A stretch of DNA of 14,259 nucleotides from CAZUZD01 sp964624465. GTDB lineage: Bacteria; Planctomycetota; Planctomycetia; Isosphaerales; Isosphaeraceae. Where the stretch lies: assembly GCA_964624465.1 (NCBI GenBank), contig CAZUZD010000150.1:1-14259 (forward strand), read 5' to 3'. Each line of letters starts with the position of its first letter. Within the stretch, counting starts at the first letter, position 1. Below the pieces are notes generated by a model. It ran no database searches, was not told the DNA's origin, and worked only from the letters and a program-made list of their open reading frames with translations. Of this stretch, positions 1 to 8,253 are shown one piece after another. Position numbers and translations under genes: made by a program.

Positions 1-53
1 CCGCTGAACTTCGTCTTCGTGTCGGTCAACGTCGAGATCGCGTCTAGCAGGAG
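1..53 (-). pseudogene. In-frame continuation of DUF1553 beyond the TAG
   Basis: Reading on past the TAG at 54-56 in the same frame gives LLLDAIST followed by a segment ending KFSG. DUF1553 proteins typically have RLxAEQLLDAI..TG..EKFxG at this point, so the TAG sits where a Glu codon (GAG) is expected. The frame is open to the window edge. This is the rest of the gene at 54-2102, not a separate gene. Confidence 0.7.
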
Positions 54-2102
54 CTAGGCCGTCAGCATCTTGGTGTAGGCGTGAGAGAAGTAGAGCGTGT
101 CGTCGGCGTTCAGCGCGTTCGGACGGGCGCTCATCTGATACGTGCGGCTGGTCAGGATCAGCTTCACCAGCCGGCGCAGGTCGTAGCCGTTCTTCGCGAA
201 GTCGCCGGCCAGGCCGTCAATCAGCTCGTCGTTGCAGGCGGGGTTCGAGTCGCGGAAGTCGTCGACCGGCTCGACGATGCCGCGGCCGACCAGGTGGAAC
301 CAGATCCGGTTGACCAGGCTCTTGGCGAAGAACGGGTTCTCGGGGCTGGTCAGCCACTTCGCCAGCCGCTCGGTGCGGGCCGGGGCATCCTTGGCGTCCT
401 CGAGCACCGCGCCGCCCAGGGCCTTGGGCTTCATGACGGCGCCGGTGCGGGGCTGGCGCACCTCGCCATCGCCGGCGGCGAAGATGATCTCCTCGTCGGG
501 CAGCGGGCCCTTCTTCTGGCGGTTACGGCTGAAGAAGGCGGCGAAGCCGTAGTAGTCGTCCTGGGTCCACTTCTCGAACGGGTGGTTGTGGCACTTGGCG
601 CACTGGATGCGGACGCCCAGGAACAGCTGCGCGGTCGTCTCGGTCGAGTTCTCGGGGTCGCGGCTGATCCGGTAGTAGTTGGCCGCCGGGTTCTTGAAGG
701 TCGAGCCCTCGGCCGTGAGCAGGTTGCGGACGAACTGGTCCATCGGCAGGTTCTGCTCGAGCGCCGTGTGGATCCAGCGGTTGAAGATGTACGCGCCCTT
801 GGGCTGCACCAGCCGGCTGTTGGACCGGAGCACGTCGGCGAACTTGAGGGTCCAGAAGTCGTTGAACTCCGGCCGCTTCAGGAGCGCGTCGACGGCCTTC
901 GTGCGCTTGTCCGGGGCGGCATCGGCCAGGAAGGCGGTCAGCTCGTCGGGCGTGGGCAGCACGCCGATGGTGTCGAGGTAGACGCGCCGGAGGAACTCCT
1001 GGTCGGTGCAGAGCTCCGAGGGGGCGATCCGCATCCGGTTGAGCTTGGCGATCACGGCGGCGTCGACCAGGTTGTCCGACGGCACCTCGGCGGGCTTGAA
1101 GGTCGGCACGTCGACCAGGTGTGTGAGCCGCACGGGGGCGACCAGGTCGAGGTAGTGGGCGATGATCGCCACCTCGCCGCGCTGCTTGAACTGGACGAAG
1201 GCGTTGGCGTCGACGCTGGCGATCTCGGCGTTCGAGGTGTCGTAGTAGCAGATCGGGGTGACGTCGCGGCGGGTGCCGTCGGCGTAGGTGACGATGGCCA
1301 CCAGCTGCTGGGTCTTGGCCGGGGCGTTCAGCACCCGGTTGCCCGGCACGATCTCGAGTTTCACGGCGGCCGGGGCGCCCGGCAGGTCGCGGGCCCCCTC
1401 GGCCATCCACTCGCGGATGTACTCGTGGCTCTTGCTGCCGCGGATCAGCCGCAGGCCACCCTCGTGGGCGATCTCGCCGAGCGGCTTGCGGAGCATCATG
1501 CTGGCGTCGGGGTCGAAGGCGTTGATGCGGCGGCCGCCCGCCTCGCGGGTCAGGGTCTGCAGGTCCTGATCGGGCAGGTAGCCGCGGAGGCTGAGCTTGA
1601 AGCCGCCCTTGCCGGTGGGCGTGCCGTGGCAGGCGCCCATGTTGCAGCCGGCCTGGCTGAAGGCGGGGATCACGTCGTACCGGAAGCTCACCGGCACCGG
1701 AGCCTCGCACTTCGTGACGCTGACGGTCGTCTGGACCTCGACCGAGCCGCCGCGGGCGACGATTGTGGCCGTGCCGTTGGCGACCGGGGTGACCTGGCCG
1801 TTCGGGTCGACGACGGCGATCTCCGGGTTCAGGCTCACCCAGGCCAGGGCCCGCGTCAGGTCGCGGAGCTGGCCGTCGGCGTCGGTCGCCGAGGCGACGA
1901 GCTGGGCGGTGGCCCGCTTGCCGGCGAGGCTGGCGCCGGCCGGCTCGATGACCACCTTCGCCGGGCTGCCGATGGCGTCGGCCGCGGCGGCCGGCTTCGG
2001 CTCGTCGGCGGGGGCGGGCGCCGGGGCGGCGAAGAGGGCCAGGGCCAGGGCCGCCCAGGTGGGGGCGACGGCAGCTCGGCGGCATGTCCGCGTCAGGGTC
2101 AT
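54..2102 (-). CDS. DUF1549/DUF1553 (PSCyt-type) Ig-domain protein, ended early by an in-frame TAG
   Basis: Secreted planctomycete-type protein of unknown biochemical role, 682 residues to the TAG. A signal peptide covers about residues 1-32 and ends in an Ala/Pro-rich stretch. A bacterial Ig-like (BIG_2) domain lies at 48-130, followed by a haem-like CX4CH motif (C153, C158, H159). A second Ig-like segment lies at 247-330, DUF1549 at about 343-526 with CAKCH at 501-505, and the start of DUF1553 at 576-682. The family is predicted to be exported and possibly cytochrome-like, but I see no proof of haem binding. The ATG at 2102 is chosen because AGGGAGGA (plus-strand 2109-2116) lies 6 nt upstream and a signal peptide follows at once; the frame stays open upstream only as Pro/Arg-rich noise. 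DUF1553 is normally about 200 residues longer. Translation past the TAG keeps matching the family, so this is a nonsense mutation, a sequencing error or readthrough. Confidence 0.88.
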   Translation of the reverse strand: MTLTRTCRRAAVAPTWAALALALFAAPAPAPADEPKPAAAADAIGSPAKVVIEPAGASLAGKRATAQLVASATDADGQLRDLTRALAWVSLNPEIAVVDPNGQVTPVANGTATIVARGGSVEVQTTVSVTKCEAPVPVSFRYDVIPAFSQAGCNMGACHGTPTGKGGFKLSLRGYLPDQDLQTLTREAGGRRINAFDPDASMMLRKPLGEIAHEGGLRLIRGSKSHEYIREWMAEGARDLPGAPAAVKLEIVPGNRVLNAPAKTQQLVAIVTYADGTRRDVTPICYYDTSNAEIASVDANAFVQFKQRGEVAIIAHYLDLVAPVRLTHLVDVPTFKPAEVPSDNLVDAAVIAKLNRMRIAPSELCTDQEFLRRVYLDTIGVLPTPDELTAFLADAAPDKRTKAVDALLKRPEFNDFWTLKFADVLRSNSRLVQPKGAYIFNRWIHTALEQNLPMDQFVRNLLTAEGSTFKNPAANYYRISRDPENSTETTAQLFLGVRIQCAKCHNHPFEKWTQDDYYGFAAFFSRNRQKKGPLPDEEIIFAAGDGEVRQPRTGAVMKPKALGGAVLEDAKDAPARTERLAKWLTSPENPFFAKSLVNRIWFHLVGRGIVEPVDDFRDSNPACNDELIDGLAGDFAKNGYDLRRLVKLILTSRTYQMSARPNALNADDTLYFSHAYTKMLTA

Positions 2103-2313
2103 CGGGGGTCCTCCCTCGGGAGCCGGCGGGTGGGCGTCGGGCGACGCAAGGCGGGCCCGCAGGTCAGTTCGATCGCACGACGGCAGGCATGGCGGTGGGA
2201 TCAGGCACGGCGGGCAGGCATCGGTCGCACGCGGCGGCGCCGCGTCCCGGGGCACCCCCGGCCCGCCCGACCCGCGCGGTCGGCCCGGCCTGGAGTCCCA
2301 GCCTGACCTGTTG

Positions 2314-2343
2314 AACATACCCCGACACCGCCCGGGTGTTCAA
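2314..2343 (-). promoter_or_regulatory. Candidate promoter with overlapping inverted repeat for the DUF1549 gene
   Basis: On the minus strand TTGAAC (plus 2338-2343) and TATGTT (plus 2314-2319) are separated by 18 bp, a reasonable sigma70-like pair. The expected 5' leader is about 200 nt. The perfect 8-bp inverted repeat GTTGAACA / TGTTCAAC (2310-2317 and 2337-2344, 19-bp spacer) covers both boxes. A third GTTGAA half-site lies at plus 2350-2355, in the same orientation as the one at 2339-2344. This arrangement would suit a repressor operator. Planctomycete promoter rules are poorly defined, so this is only a candidate. The rest of the 2103-2609 spacer shows no gene I can support. Confidence 0.35.
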
Positions 2344-2609
2344 CCGAATTTCAACCCGGGTTCCCCACTTCCTCCGGCACGACCCCGGACCCGGAATCCA
2401 CGCTAAAACCTTGCATCCCAGGGATTTAGCCGCGATTCTCCTGCCCGGCGCCGCCCCGCTGGCTTGCAGATGGCCCCCGCGGCCCGACGCCCCGACGACC
2501 CCCTCCGACCCGGCCCGGGCCCGCGATCCGCGCTTGACCGGGGGCCGGTCGGCTGGTGCGATGGGGCGATCCAACAACGGTTTGACACGGGCCCGGGGGC
2601 GCTCTCGCG

Positions 2610-3974
2610 ATGTCACGACTGAATGGGCCAGGGCCGGTGTCCCGACGGGATGTGCTTCGCCACGCCGGCGGCCTGATGGCCGGAGCCCTGGCGCTGGGGA
2701 ACCTGGAGCGGGCGGCCCACGCGACCGCGATCGGGTCCGGCGGCGGGCGGGCACGGTCGCACACCGCGGTCATCAACATCTTCCTGGTCGGCGGGCCCAG
2801 CCACATCGACACGTTCGACCTGAAGCCCGACGCGCCCGCCGAGATCCGGGGTGACTTCCGGCCGATCGCCACGAACGTGCCCGGCCTGAGCGTCTGCGAC
2901 CATCTGCCCCTGCTGGCGCAGCGGATGGACCGGCTCGCGGTGATCCGCTCCTTGCAGGGCGGGGTCGAGCAGCACCTCTCGGACCTGTGCGTCAGCGGCT
3001 GGCCGCAGAGCGTCGACGGCCGCCGCCAGGGGGACCATCCTGCGCTCGGGCCGGTGGCCGCCCACCTGCTCGGCCCGGTCGACCCGGCGGTGCCGCCGTT
3101 CGTCGGCATCGCCCCGCCGGTCGGCACCATCGGCTCGAACGTCGGCGAGCCCGGGTTCCTGCCGGGCGCCTGCGCCGCCTTCCGGCCCGATGGCGTGAGC
3201 GCCGCAGTGCTCGGCCTGCCCGGCCTGTCGCTGGATCGCCTGGGCGAGCGCCGCGGCCTGCTGTCGCAGTTCGACGAGGTGAAGCGCTGGGCCGACCGCT
3301 CCGGCTCGCTCGACGCCCACGACGAGCACACCCGGCGGGCGTTCACCATGCTCACCTCCCGCAAGGTGGCCGATGCGCTCGACCTCTCGAAGGAGGACCC
3401 GAAGCTCGTCGCCCGCTACGGCCGCGGCGCCCTGCCCGCCGCCGGCGAGTACGCCCCGTACTTCATGGACCAGTTCCTCGTCGCCCGCCGCCTGGTCGAG
3501 GCCGGGGTCCGGGTCGTCACGGTTGCCTTCGGGCTCTGGGACACGCACTCGAACAACTTCACCGACCGCCAGGGCCACGGCCTGCGCTACTCGCTGCCGA
3601 GGCTCGATCAGGGCCTGTCCGCCCTGATCGATGACCTGCACGCCCGCGGCCTCGATCGCGACGTCGCCGTCGTCGCCTGGGGCGAGTTCGGGCGCACGCC
3701 CAGGATCAACAAGGACGCCGGCCGCGACCACTGGCCCGCCGTAAGCATGGCCATCCTCGCCGGCGGCGGCTTCCGCACCGGCCAGTATATTGGCTCGACC
3801 GACCGGTGGGCCGGCCGGGTGGTGAGCCGCCCCCTGCACTACCAGAACGTCTTCGCGACGCTCTACCACCACCTGGGCATCGACCCCCAGACCACCCTGC
3901 TGAGCGACCGCCTCGGACGCCCCACCCCCTTGCTCGAACACCGCGAGCCGATCGCCGAGCTGATCGGGGTCTGA
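2610..3974 (+). CDS. DUF1501 domain protein with Tat signal
   Basis: Exported protein of the DUF1501 family (alkaline-phosphatase/sulfatase-like fold), 454 residues, the usual length and apparently complete. SRRDVLR at 11-17 followed by a Gly/Ala/Leu-rich stretch to about residue 40 is a Tat signal. Family motifs appear in order: GGPSHIDTFDLKP (61-73), the LARLVEAGV-like helix VARRLVEAGV (291-300), GLWDTHSNNF (308-317), GEFGRTPRIN (358-367), GRDHWP (371-376), and a C-terminal EHREPI (443-448). DUF1501 genes usually accompany DUF1549/DUF1553 genes, and a shared role in handling an extracytoplasmic substrate is assumed but unproven. Here the two genes are divergent. The ATG at 2610 has only a weak G-rich sequence upstream; it is preferred because it gives a proper Tat n-region. 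The gene converges with the TPR gene, leaving a 105-bp gap in which I see no clear terminator. Confidence 0.93.
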   Translation: MSRLNGPGPVSRRDVLRHAGGLMAGALALGNLERAAHATAIGSGGGRARSHTAVINIFLVGGPSHIDTFDLKPDAPAEIRGDFRPIATNVPGLSVCDHLPLLAQRMDRLAVIRSLQGGVEQHLSDLCVSGWPQSVDGRRQGDHPALGPVAAHLLGPVDPAVPPFVGIAPPVGTIGSNVGEPGFLPGACAAFRPDGVSAAVLGLPGLSLDRLGERRGLLSQFDEVKRWADRSGSLDAHDEHTRRAFTMLTSRKVADALDLSKEDPKLVARYGRGALPAAGEYAPYFMDQFLVARRLVEAGVRVVTVAFGLWDTHSNNFTDRQGHGLRYSLPRLDQGLSALIDDLHARGLDRDVAVVAWGEFGRTPRINKDAGRDHWPAVSMAILAGGGFRTGQYIGSTDRWAGRVVSRPLHYQNVFATLYHHLGIDPQTTLLSDRLGRPTPLLEHREPIAELIGV

Positions 3975-4079
3975 CGTTCCGGTCCCGTCGCCCCCCGGTC
4001 CGCACCGTCGGGCTCGGGCGCAGCGTTCCGATGGGTTCGGGCTCGCCTGGGGGCGGCCGCATTGCTGCGGAGAGACGGA

Positions 4080-5558
4080 TCAGGGTTTGGCGGACGGCTT
4101 CGAGAGCTCACGGTGCTGGGCGGCGAGATCCGCGTCTCCCAGCTTCTCGTAGGCGTCGGCGAGCGACTCGTGCAGGTCGGGACGATTGGGCTCGCGCTGC
4201 AGGGCGAACTCCAGATCGACGATCGCCTCGCGGACCTGTCCCTGATGCAGCCGGATCACGCCCCGGGTGGCGCGGAGCTCCGCGTCGTCGGGGCTCCGTT
4301 CGATCGCCTGGTTGGTCAGTTCGAGCGCCCGGTCGGCGTTGGACTTGTCGGCCTGGAAGAGCACCCAGGCGAGGTTGTTGGCCACGGCCGGCATGCGCGG
4401 GTCGATGGCCAGGGCCTGCTCGAAGTGGAACGCCGCCTGCTTCAGGTCCCCCCGATCGGAGGCGATCGTGCCCAGGATCATGTGCACGATCGCCGGCGCC
4501 TGGCCCTCGGCCAGTGCCGCCCGGAGTTCCTTCTGGGCGGTCTCACCCTCGGCCCCCTGCCCGGCCGTCAGGTGCGCCAGGCTGGCCATGGCGTCGGGGT
4601 GCTGGGGCACGAGCTGCAGTGCGTTCGTCAGCCAGGTGAGCTTGTCCCGGAACGGCGTCTGGGGGTCGTCGATCGCCCGCTGGAACCGCAGCACGTTCAG
4701 GTTCGCCAGCGCCAGCCGCAGGGACGGATCGGGCGCCAGCTTCAGGCCCTGGGCCAGCAACGTCTCGGCCTCGTCGAGCTCGTCCTTCATCACATGGGCG
4801 GCTGCCAGCGCCTGGCGTGCGGCCACGTCGGTCGGGTCGCGGTTCAGGAGCGCCTGGAACGCCTGGATCGCCCGACCGGCGGCGGAGTCGGCCTCGGCCG
4901 TCTGGCCGAGCTGGCGATAGAGGGCGGCCATGGCCAGGTAGGCCCGGGGCTGCTGGCCCGCCGCCGCCCGGTACTGCTCGGCCGCTTTCTGGAGCAGGCC
5001 GCGCCGGACGTACACTTTGCCGAGCAGCTCGCGGAGTGCGAGGTCGTCCTTGGAACTGGCCGCCGCCCGCTCGAGATGTGTCTGGGCCTGAAGCAACTGC
5101 GCCGGGCTCGGCTCGGGCCGGACTTGCAGGAGTTTCTCGGCAATCCACCGGTGCGCCGCCACCGCCAGTTCCGAGCCGCCCTGGGCGACATTGTCCATCA
5201 GCGACATCGCCCGCGGCAGGTCCCCTTGCTGCTCGGCCACCAGGGCGAGCCCGATCCGCGCCTGCGGGTTCCCCGGCGCGCTCCAGAGCACCCGGCGGTA
5301 GCTCAACGCGGCCTGGTCCCAGCGCTCCTGTTCGAAGTGCTGCTGTGCCTGCACCAGGTACCTCGCGTCGAGATCGCTGCGGCCCTCCAGTGCCGCGAGA
5401 CCGACGACCCCGCAGAGCACGAGGATGAGCAGGGCGCAGGCGAGGGTCCGGAGCCCGTGGGTTCGCGACCGGCGCCAGAGGCCCACGGTATACCAGAACC
5501 CGTGCCAGCGATCCCAGAAACGACCGGGCTGGACCTCGGCCTCGAAGGAGCGACCCAC
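4080..5558 (-). CDS. Membrane-anchored TPR protein next to the exosortase
   Basis: Tetratricopeptide-repeat protein of 492 residues with one membrane helix at about 37-58. The basic stretch before the helix (WRRSRTHGLR) suggests a cytoplasmic N-terminus and an exported repeat domain. TPR-type helix pairs run from about residue 65 to 485; clear ones are at 79-92 (RWDQAALSYRRVL), 185-198, 255-272, 369-386 and 439-455. The frame stays open far upstream through the exosortase gene without an ATG. GTG at 5558 is chosen because GAGGA (plus 5566-5570) sits 7 nt before it and it lies just downstream of the exosortase stop (50-bp gap). The two genes are probably co-transcribed. TPR proteins are common in exosortase/EPS loci, where they are thought to scaffold assembly or secretion, but the partner here is unknown. 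Confidence 0.85.
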   Translation of the reverse strand: MGRSFEAEVQPGRFWDRWHGFWYTVGLWRRSRTHGLRTLACALLILVLCGVVGLAALEGRSDLDARYLVQAQQHFEQERWDQAALSYRRVLWSAPGNPQARIGLALVAEQQGDLPRAMSLMDNVAQGGSELAVAAHRWIAEKLLQVRPEPSPAQLLQAQTHLERAAASSKDDLALRELLGKVYVRRGLLQKAAEQYRAAAGQQPRAYLAMAALYRQLGQTAEADSAAGRAIQAFQALLNRDPTDVAARQALAAAHVMKDELDEAETLLAQGLKLAPDPSLRLALANLNVLRFQRAIDDPQTPFRDKLTWLTNALQLVPQHPDAMASLAHLTAGQGAEGETAQKELRAALAEGQAPAIVHMILGTIASDRGDLKQAAFHFEQALAIDPRMPAVANNLAWVLFQADKSNADRALELTNQAIERSPDDAELRATRGVIRLHQGQVREAIVDLEFALQREPNRPDLHESLADAYEKLGDADLAAQHRELSKPSAKP

Positions 5559-5608
5559 GTGTATGTCCTCGCGGAAGATCCGGGCGAGACGACTGGGGAA
5601 AGGGCGAT

Positions 5609-7369
5609 TCAGGACGCCGGCGGACCGGTCAGGGTGGTCAACAGTCTCCGTCGCAGGGAAAGAAACTGGTCCGACAGCTCGCGCTCGGCCTGCGGCGGGA
5701 GAGCCCCACCCGACATGGTGACGGCCTGGATCTGATACGACTCCCCGCGCCCCTCCAGCCGGTACAGCCCCTTCTGCCATCGGGCCCGCAGCGACTGCAG
5801 CGGATTCAGTCCCCCCGGCTGACCCTCCGGGATCTCCAGCGGCGCGCCGGCTCGATCGATCAGCGAGAAGCACAGCAGGGCCCGCTCGCCGGTCGGTTTG
5901 CTCATCGCGGCCATCACGTACGGCGCCTCCGGCCGCCCGTCCACCACCTGCGCGGGCACGACCTGGCGTGACTCGACGGTCCAGCCGATGTTGCGGTAGC
6001 AGATCGAAAGTTCGTGCCAGCCGGTGAACGGGTAGTCGCAGGCGAACGTCGTGACGGGGCCATCGCCCCGGTAGTCCCAGACCGCCGAATGCTCGCCGAA
6101 GTTGCTGCTGGCGACCCGCTGCTCCCGGGTGAAGCCGACCTGCGCCCAGGGGCCGATGTGCTCCGGCAGCGACCCCGCGACCAGGCCGGCCGCGTTCTCG
6201 AGGATCGGCAGCAGAGCCTTCGACCTCGCCAGGGCCTGCGGGCCCCAGAACCACCCCTGGGCCAGCGCCAGGCCGGCGAAGAGCGGCAGGCTCACCAGCC
6301 ACGGCCGCCGGGGGCGGTCGGCGCGGCCCTCCCTGGATTCGAGGGTCGTGGCCGGCTCGGAGGCCGCCAGGGTCGTGAGTCCCCCGACGCCGGACGGTTG
6401 CAGTTCCGGCAGCAGGACCAGGCCTTCGGGGATCCCTGCCAGCACCCGGTTCCAGAACCCGCCGAGCCCCTCCACGGTCGCGAGCATCCCGGGGGGCATC
6501 GAGTTCAGCGGTGGCTCGGCCGTGGTCGGGTCGGGCGGGCGGATCGGGGCCACGACGTACAGCACCGTCTGCTCGACGGCCGAGAGCGCCAGCAGGGCCA
6601 GCGCGAAGCCGCAGAATCCCAGCACCTCGTGCGGCCAGCCCTCCGAGAGATCCAGGCCGGCCGCGTGATACGCCAGGGCGATCGCCGTCACGCGGAGCAC
6701 GTTCATCAGCACGGCCGCCGCCACGGCCGCCGGCAGCATGATCACCGCCACGGACCACGGCCGACGCCGCCAGACCAGGAAGGCCCCCATGGCGGCCACC
6801 AGCGCGAACAGCGACTGCACCCCGCTGCACGCCTCCTCGACCAGGAATTGCTGCTCGGGGAACTCGAGCACGTTGCCCGCCATCAGGTGCGGGACCCCGA
6901 GAAGGTCCATCAGGTTCGAACTGATCCGCGAGGTCAGGCCCTGGAGCCCCACGATCAGCGTCTGATCCCAGTTCATCGGCAACGGGACCATCAGCCACAG
7001 CAGGGCCCAGACCGGCCCGTACCGCGTAACCGCCCCGCCCCCCTGCCACGCCAGCCCCAGCCCGGCCAGCGCCAGCAGAAACGCCACCGCGGCGAACCAG
7101 GGCGAAAAGAGCAGCACCCCCGCCCCCAGCAGCACCACCGAGCCCAGCAAGAACCCGAGCGCCACCCGTGGACGCGGCGTCTCCTCACGCACGGGCAACG
7201 CCCGCCGGCTCCAGGCCAGAGCGGCCGCCGCCGCCAGCAGCAGGGGCACATACTGGTAGTGGGGATAGCGCCAGCGGTCCTGGAACTGCACCACCAGCAA
7301 CGGCAGGTGGGCCAGCGAGACCAGACCCGTCAGCGCCAGGAGCCCACGTCGGCTCTTCGAATCCAGCAC
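5609..7369 (-). CDS. Exosortase fused to EpsI-like domain (possibly XrtU type)
   Basis: Integral membrane cysteine transpeptidase-like enzyme that recognises PEP-CTERM sorting signals; 586 residues. The N-terminal half (about 9-275) has roughly eight hydrophobic helices and the exosortase triad: Cys181 in VEEACSGVQSLF, Arg226 in MNVLRVTAIAL and His247 in GWPHEVLGF. A Pro-rich linker (276-350) and another helix (355-372) lead to a soluble EpsI/DUF3485-like domain (about 385-555, with TFACDYPF and WHELSICY). The start is GTG at 7369, with AAGGTGG (plus 7376-7382) 6 nt upstream. Planctomycete exosortases of the XrtU class resemble this arrangement, but I assign the class from memory only. Three PEP-CTERM proteins lie just upstream on the same strand and are the obvious substrates. 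The TPR gene follows 50 bp later. Confidence 0.9.
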   Translation of the reverse strand: MLDSKSRRGLLALTGLVSLAHLPLLVVQFQDRWRYPHYQYVPLLLAAAAALAWSRRALPVREETPRPRVALGFLLGSVVLLGAGVLLFSPWFAAVAFLLALAGLGLAWQGGGAVTRYGPVWALLWLMVPLPMNWDQTLIVGLQGLTSRISSNLMDLLGVPHLMAGNVLEFPEQQFLVEEACSGVQSLFALVAAMGAFLVWRRRPWSVAVIMLPAAVAAAVLMNVLRVTAIALAYHAAGLDLSEGWPHEVLGFCGFALALLALSAVEQTVLYVVAPIRPPDPTTAEPPLNSMPPGMLATVEGLGGFWNRVLAGIPEGLVLLPELQPSGVGGLTTLAASEPATTLESREGRADRPRRPWLVSLPLFAGLALAQGWFWGPQALARSKALLPILENAAGLVAGSLPEHIGPWAQVGFTREQRVASSNFGEHSAVWDYRGDGPVTTFACDYPFTGWHELSICYRNIGWTVESRQVVPAQVVDGRPEAPYVMAAMSKPTGERALLCFSLIDRAGAPLEIPEGQPGGLNPLQSLRARWQKGLYRLEGRGESYQIQAVTMSGGALPPQAERELSDQFLSLRRRLLTTLTGPPAS

Positions 7370-7403
7370 GGAAAACCACCTTGGAGGCGAGCGTGCCCCA
7401 TCG

Positions 7404-7432
7404 CGTCACCCGACTGCGTGACGGATGTCACA
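7404..7432. promoter_or_regulatory. CRP/FNR-like palindrome upstream of the exosortase
   Basis: CGTGA-N6-TCACA at 7417-7432 matches the CRP consensus TGTGA-N6-TCACA with one mismatch. A second overlapping inverted pair, CGTCAC / GTGACG (7404-7409 and 7418-7423), adds another half-site. The palindrome lies about 50 bp upstream of the exosortase GTG. No convincing -10/-35 pair was found beside it, so whether it would activate or repress cannot be judged. Confidence 0.35.
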
Positions 7433-7497
7433 ATACCCGAAGCTCAAATGCCATGACCAGGACGAATCGAAATGATGACCCCAGCCGAAACGAAGCG

Positions 7498-7540
7498 GGC
7501 GGCTGCGGCCCCCGGGTGTGACCGGAGGGCGGCAGCCGCC
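7498..7540 (-). terminator. Candidate hairpin terminator after PEP-CTERM gene 1
   Basis: GGCGGCTGC (7498-7506) and GCAGCCGCC (7532-7540) form a perfect 9-bp GC stem with a 25-nt loop, starting 30 bp past the stop of the PEP-CTERM gene. On the minus strand it is followed by CGCTTCGTTTCGG, which is only weakly T-rich. It could separate that gene from the exosortase unit. Confidence 0.35.
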
Positions 7541-7569
7541 AGGAGGTTCGGACGTTCGCCATGCCGGCG

Positions 7570-8205
7570 TCAGGCCTGTGCGTCAGACTTCGTTCGCTGG
7601 CCCCGGAACCGGCGGCCCGCCGCGATGAGCGCGTAGCCGGCCGCCAGGGCACCCATCGCCACCTGGCTCGGCTCGGGAACGGCTCCCCGCGTCATCGTGC
7701 CGGTGCCCCCGACGAGGCCGTTGGTCAGGATCAGAGACCCGAGGGTGGTGACCATCGGGCTACCCACGATCGCGGTGTTGGTGGAGGAATACGCGGTGGT
7801 CTCGGTCAGATCGAAGTAGCTACCAGCGCCAGTCACGCCGAGCGCCTGCGAGTCGATCGAATTGTTGAAACGCACCTGGGGAGTTCCGGCGTTCGACTGA
7901 ATACCGCTGAAATTCGTCAAGACTCCCTGATACGTCGAGCTGTCCTTAGCGATCCGGAATCTGAGGGGGGTGGTGCTGGCGAAGGTCGCGGACGCCGACG
8001 ACGCCTCGACGTCCGCCCAGGCCGTGAACAGCCCCAGGCTCACGTCCGTGGCACCGAGCGTCGACCCATTGTCCAGGGTGGCCGTGAAGGTGTACCGCGT
8101 GAGAGCAGCCGAGGCGGTGGTGGGTCCCCCCAGGCACAGCGCCAGGCCCAGAACCAGGAGGCCGTTGAAGCGTCGACGATGGAATCGCGTCATGGTTGTC
8201 CTCAT
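7570..8205 (-). CDS. PEP-CTERM sorting-domain protein 1
   Basis: Secreted surface or matrix protein of unknown role, 211 residues. A signal peptide covers about 1-33 (basic RFHRRRF, hydrophobic core, ASA cleavage site). The mature protein opens with AALTRYTF, has a shared block GSTLGATDVSLGLFTAWADV at 47-66 and FDLTETT at 131-137. It ends in the sorting signal: VPEPSQVA (176-183), a short Gly/Ala/Leu helix and GRRFR (197-201), with a ten-residue tail. It is a paralogue of the proteins at 9551-10243 and 10968-11696. ATG 8205 has AGGA 8 nt upstream. ATG 8193 (residue 5) has GAGGA 5 nt upstream and is an equally good start. The exosortase 200 bp downstream probably processes it. No enzymatic motif is visible. 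Confidence 0.85.
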   Translation of the reverse strand: MRTTMTRFHRRRFNGLLVLGLALCLGGPTTASAALTRYTFTATLDNGSTLGATDVSLGLFTAWADVEASSASATFASTTPLRFRIAKDSSTYQGVLTNFSGIQSNAGTPQVRFNNSIDSQALGVTGAGSYFDLTETTAYSSTNTAIVGSPMVTTLGSLILTNGLVGGTGTMTRGAVPEPSQVAMGALAAGYALIAAGRRFRGQRTKSDAQA

Positions 8206-8227
8206 GGCAGATTTCCTGGAATCGGAC

Positions 8228-8253
8228 CATGCTCCGGCCAGATCCGGAGCATG
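8228..8253 (-). promoter_or_regulatory. Perfect hairpin in the leader of PEP-CTERM gene 1
   Basis: CATGCTCCGG (8228-8237) and CCGGAGCATG (8244-8253) make a perfect 10-bp stem with a 6-nt loop. It lies 22 nt upstream of the ATG at 8205 and just before the AGGAAA ribosome binding site. In the mRNA it could affect translation or stability. It lacks a T-tract, so it is not a clear terminator. Confidence 0.45.

Noticed and set aside
81..2306. Long plus-strand open frame opposite the DUF1549 gene
   Set aside because: Val/Gly/Leu-rich shadow of a high-GC gene; no domain motif, while the opposite strand has clear family motifs and a ribosome binding site.
2582..2610. Perfect TTGACA box just upstream of the DUF1501 start
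   Set aside because: The position 17 bp downstream is GC-rich (TCGCGA) and reaches the start codon itself; no usable -10 is present.
3975..4079. Possible terminator between the convergent genes
   Set aside because: Only imperfect GC pairings and no T-run on either strand.
5559..7049. Upstream extension of the TPR frame through the exosortase gene
   Set aside because: The added residues are Arg/Gly/Pro-rich and overlap a well-supported exosortase in another frame; the GTG at 5558 with its own ribosome binding site is better.
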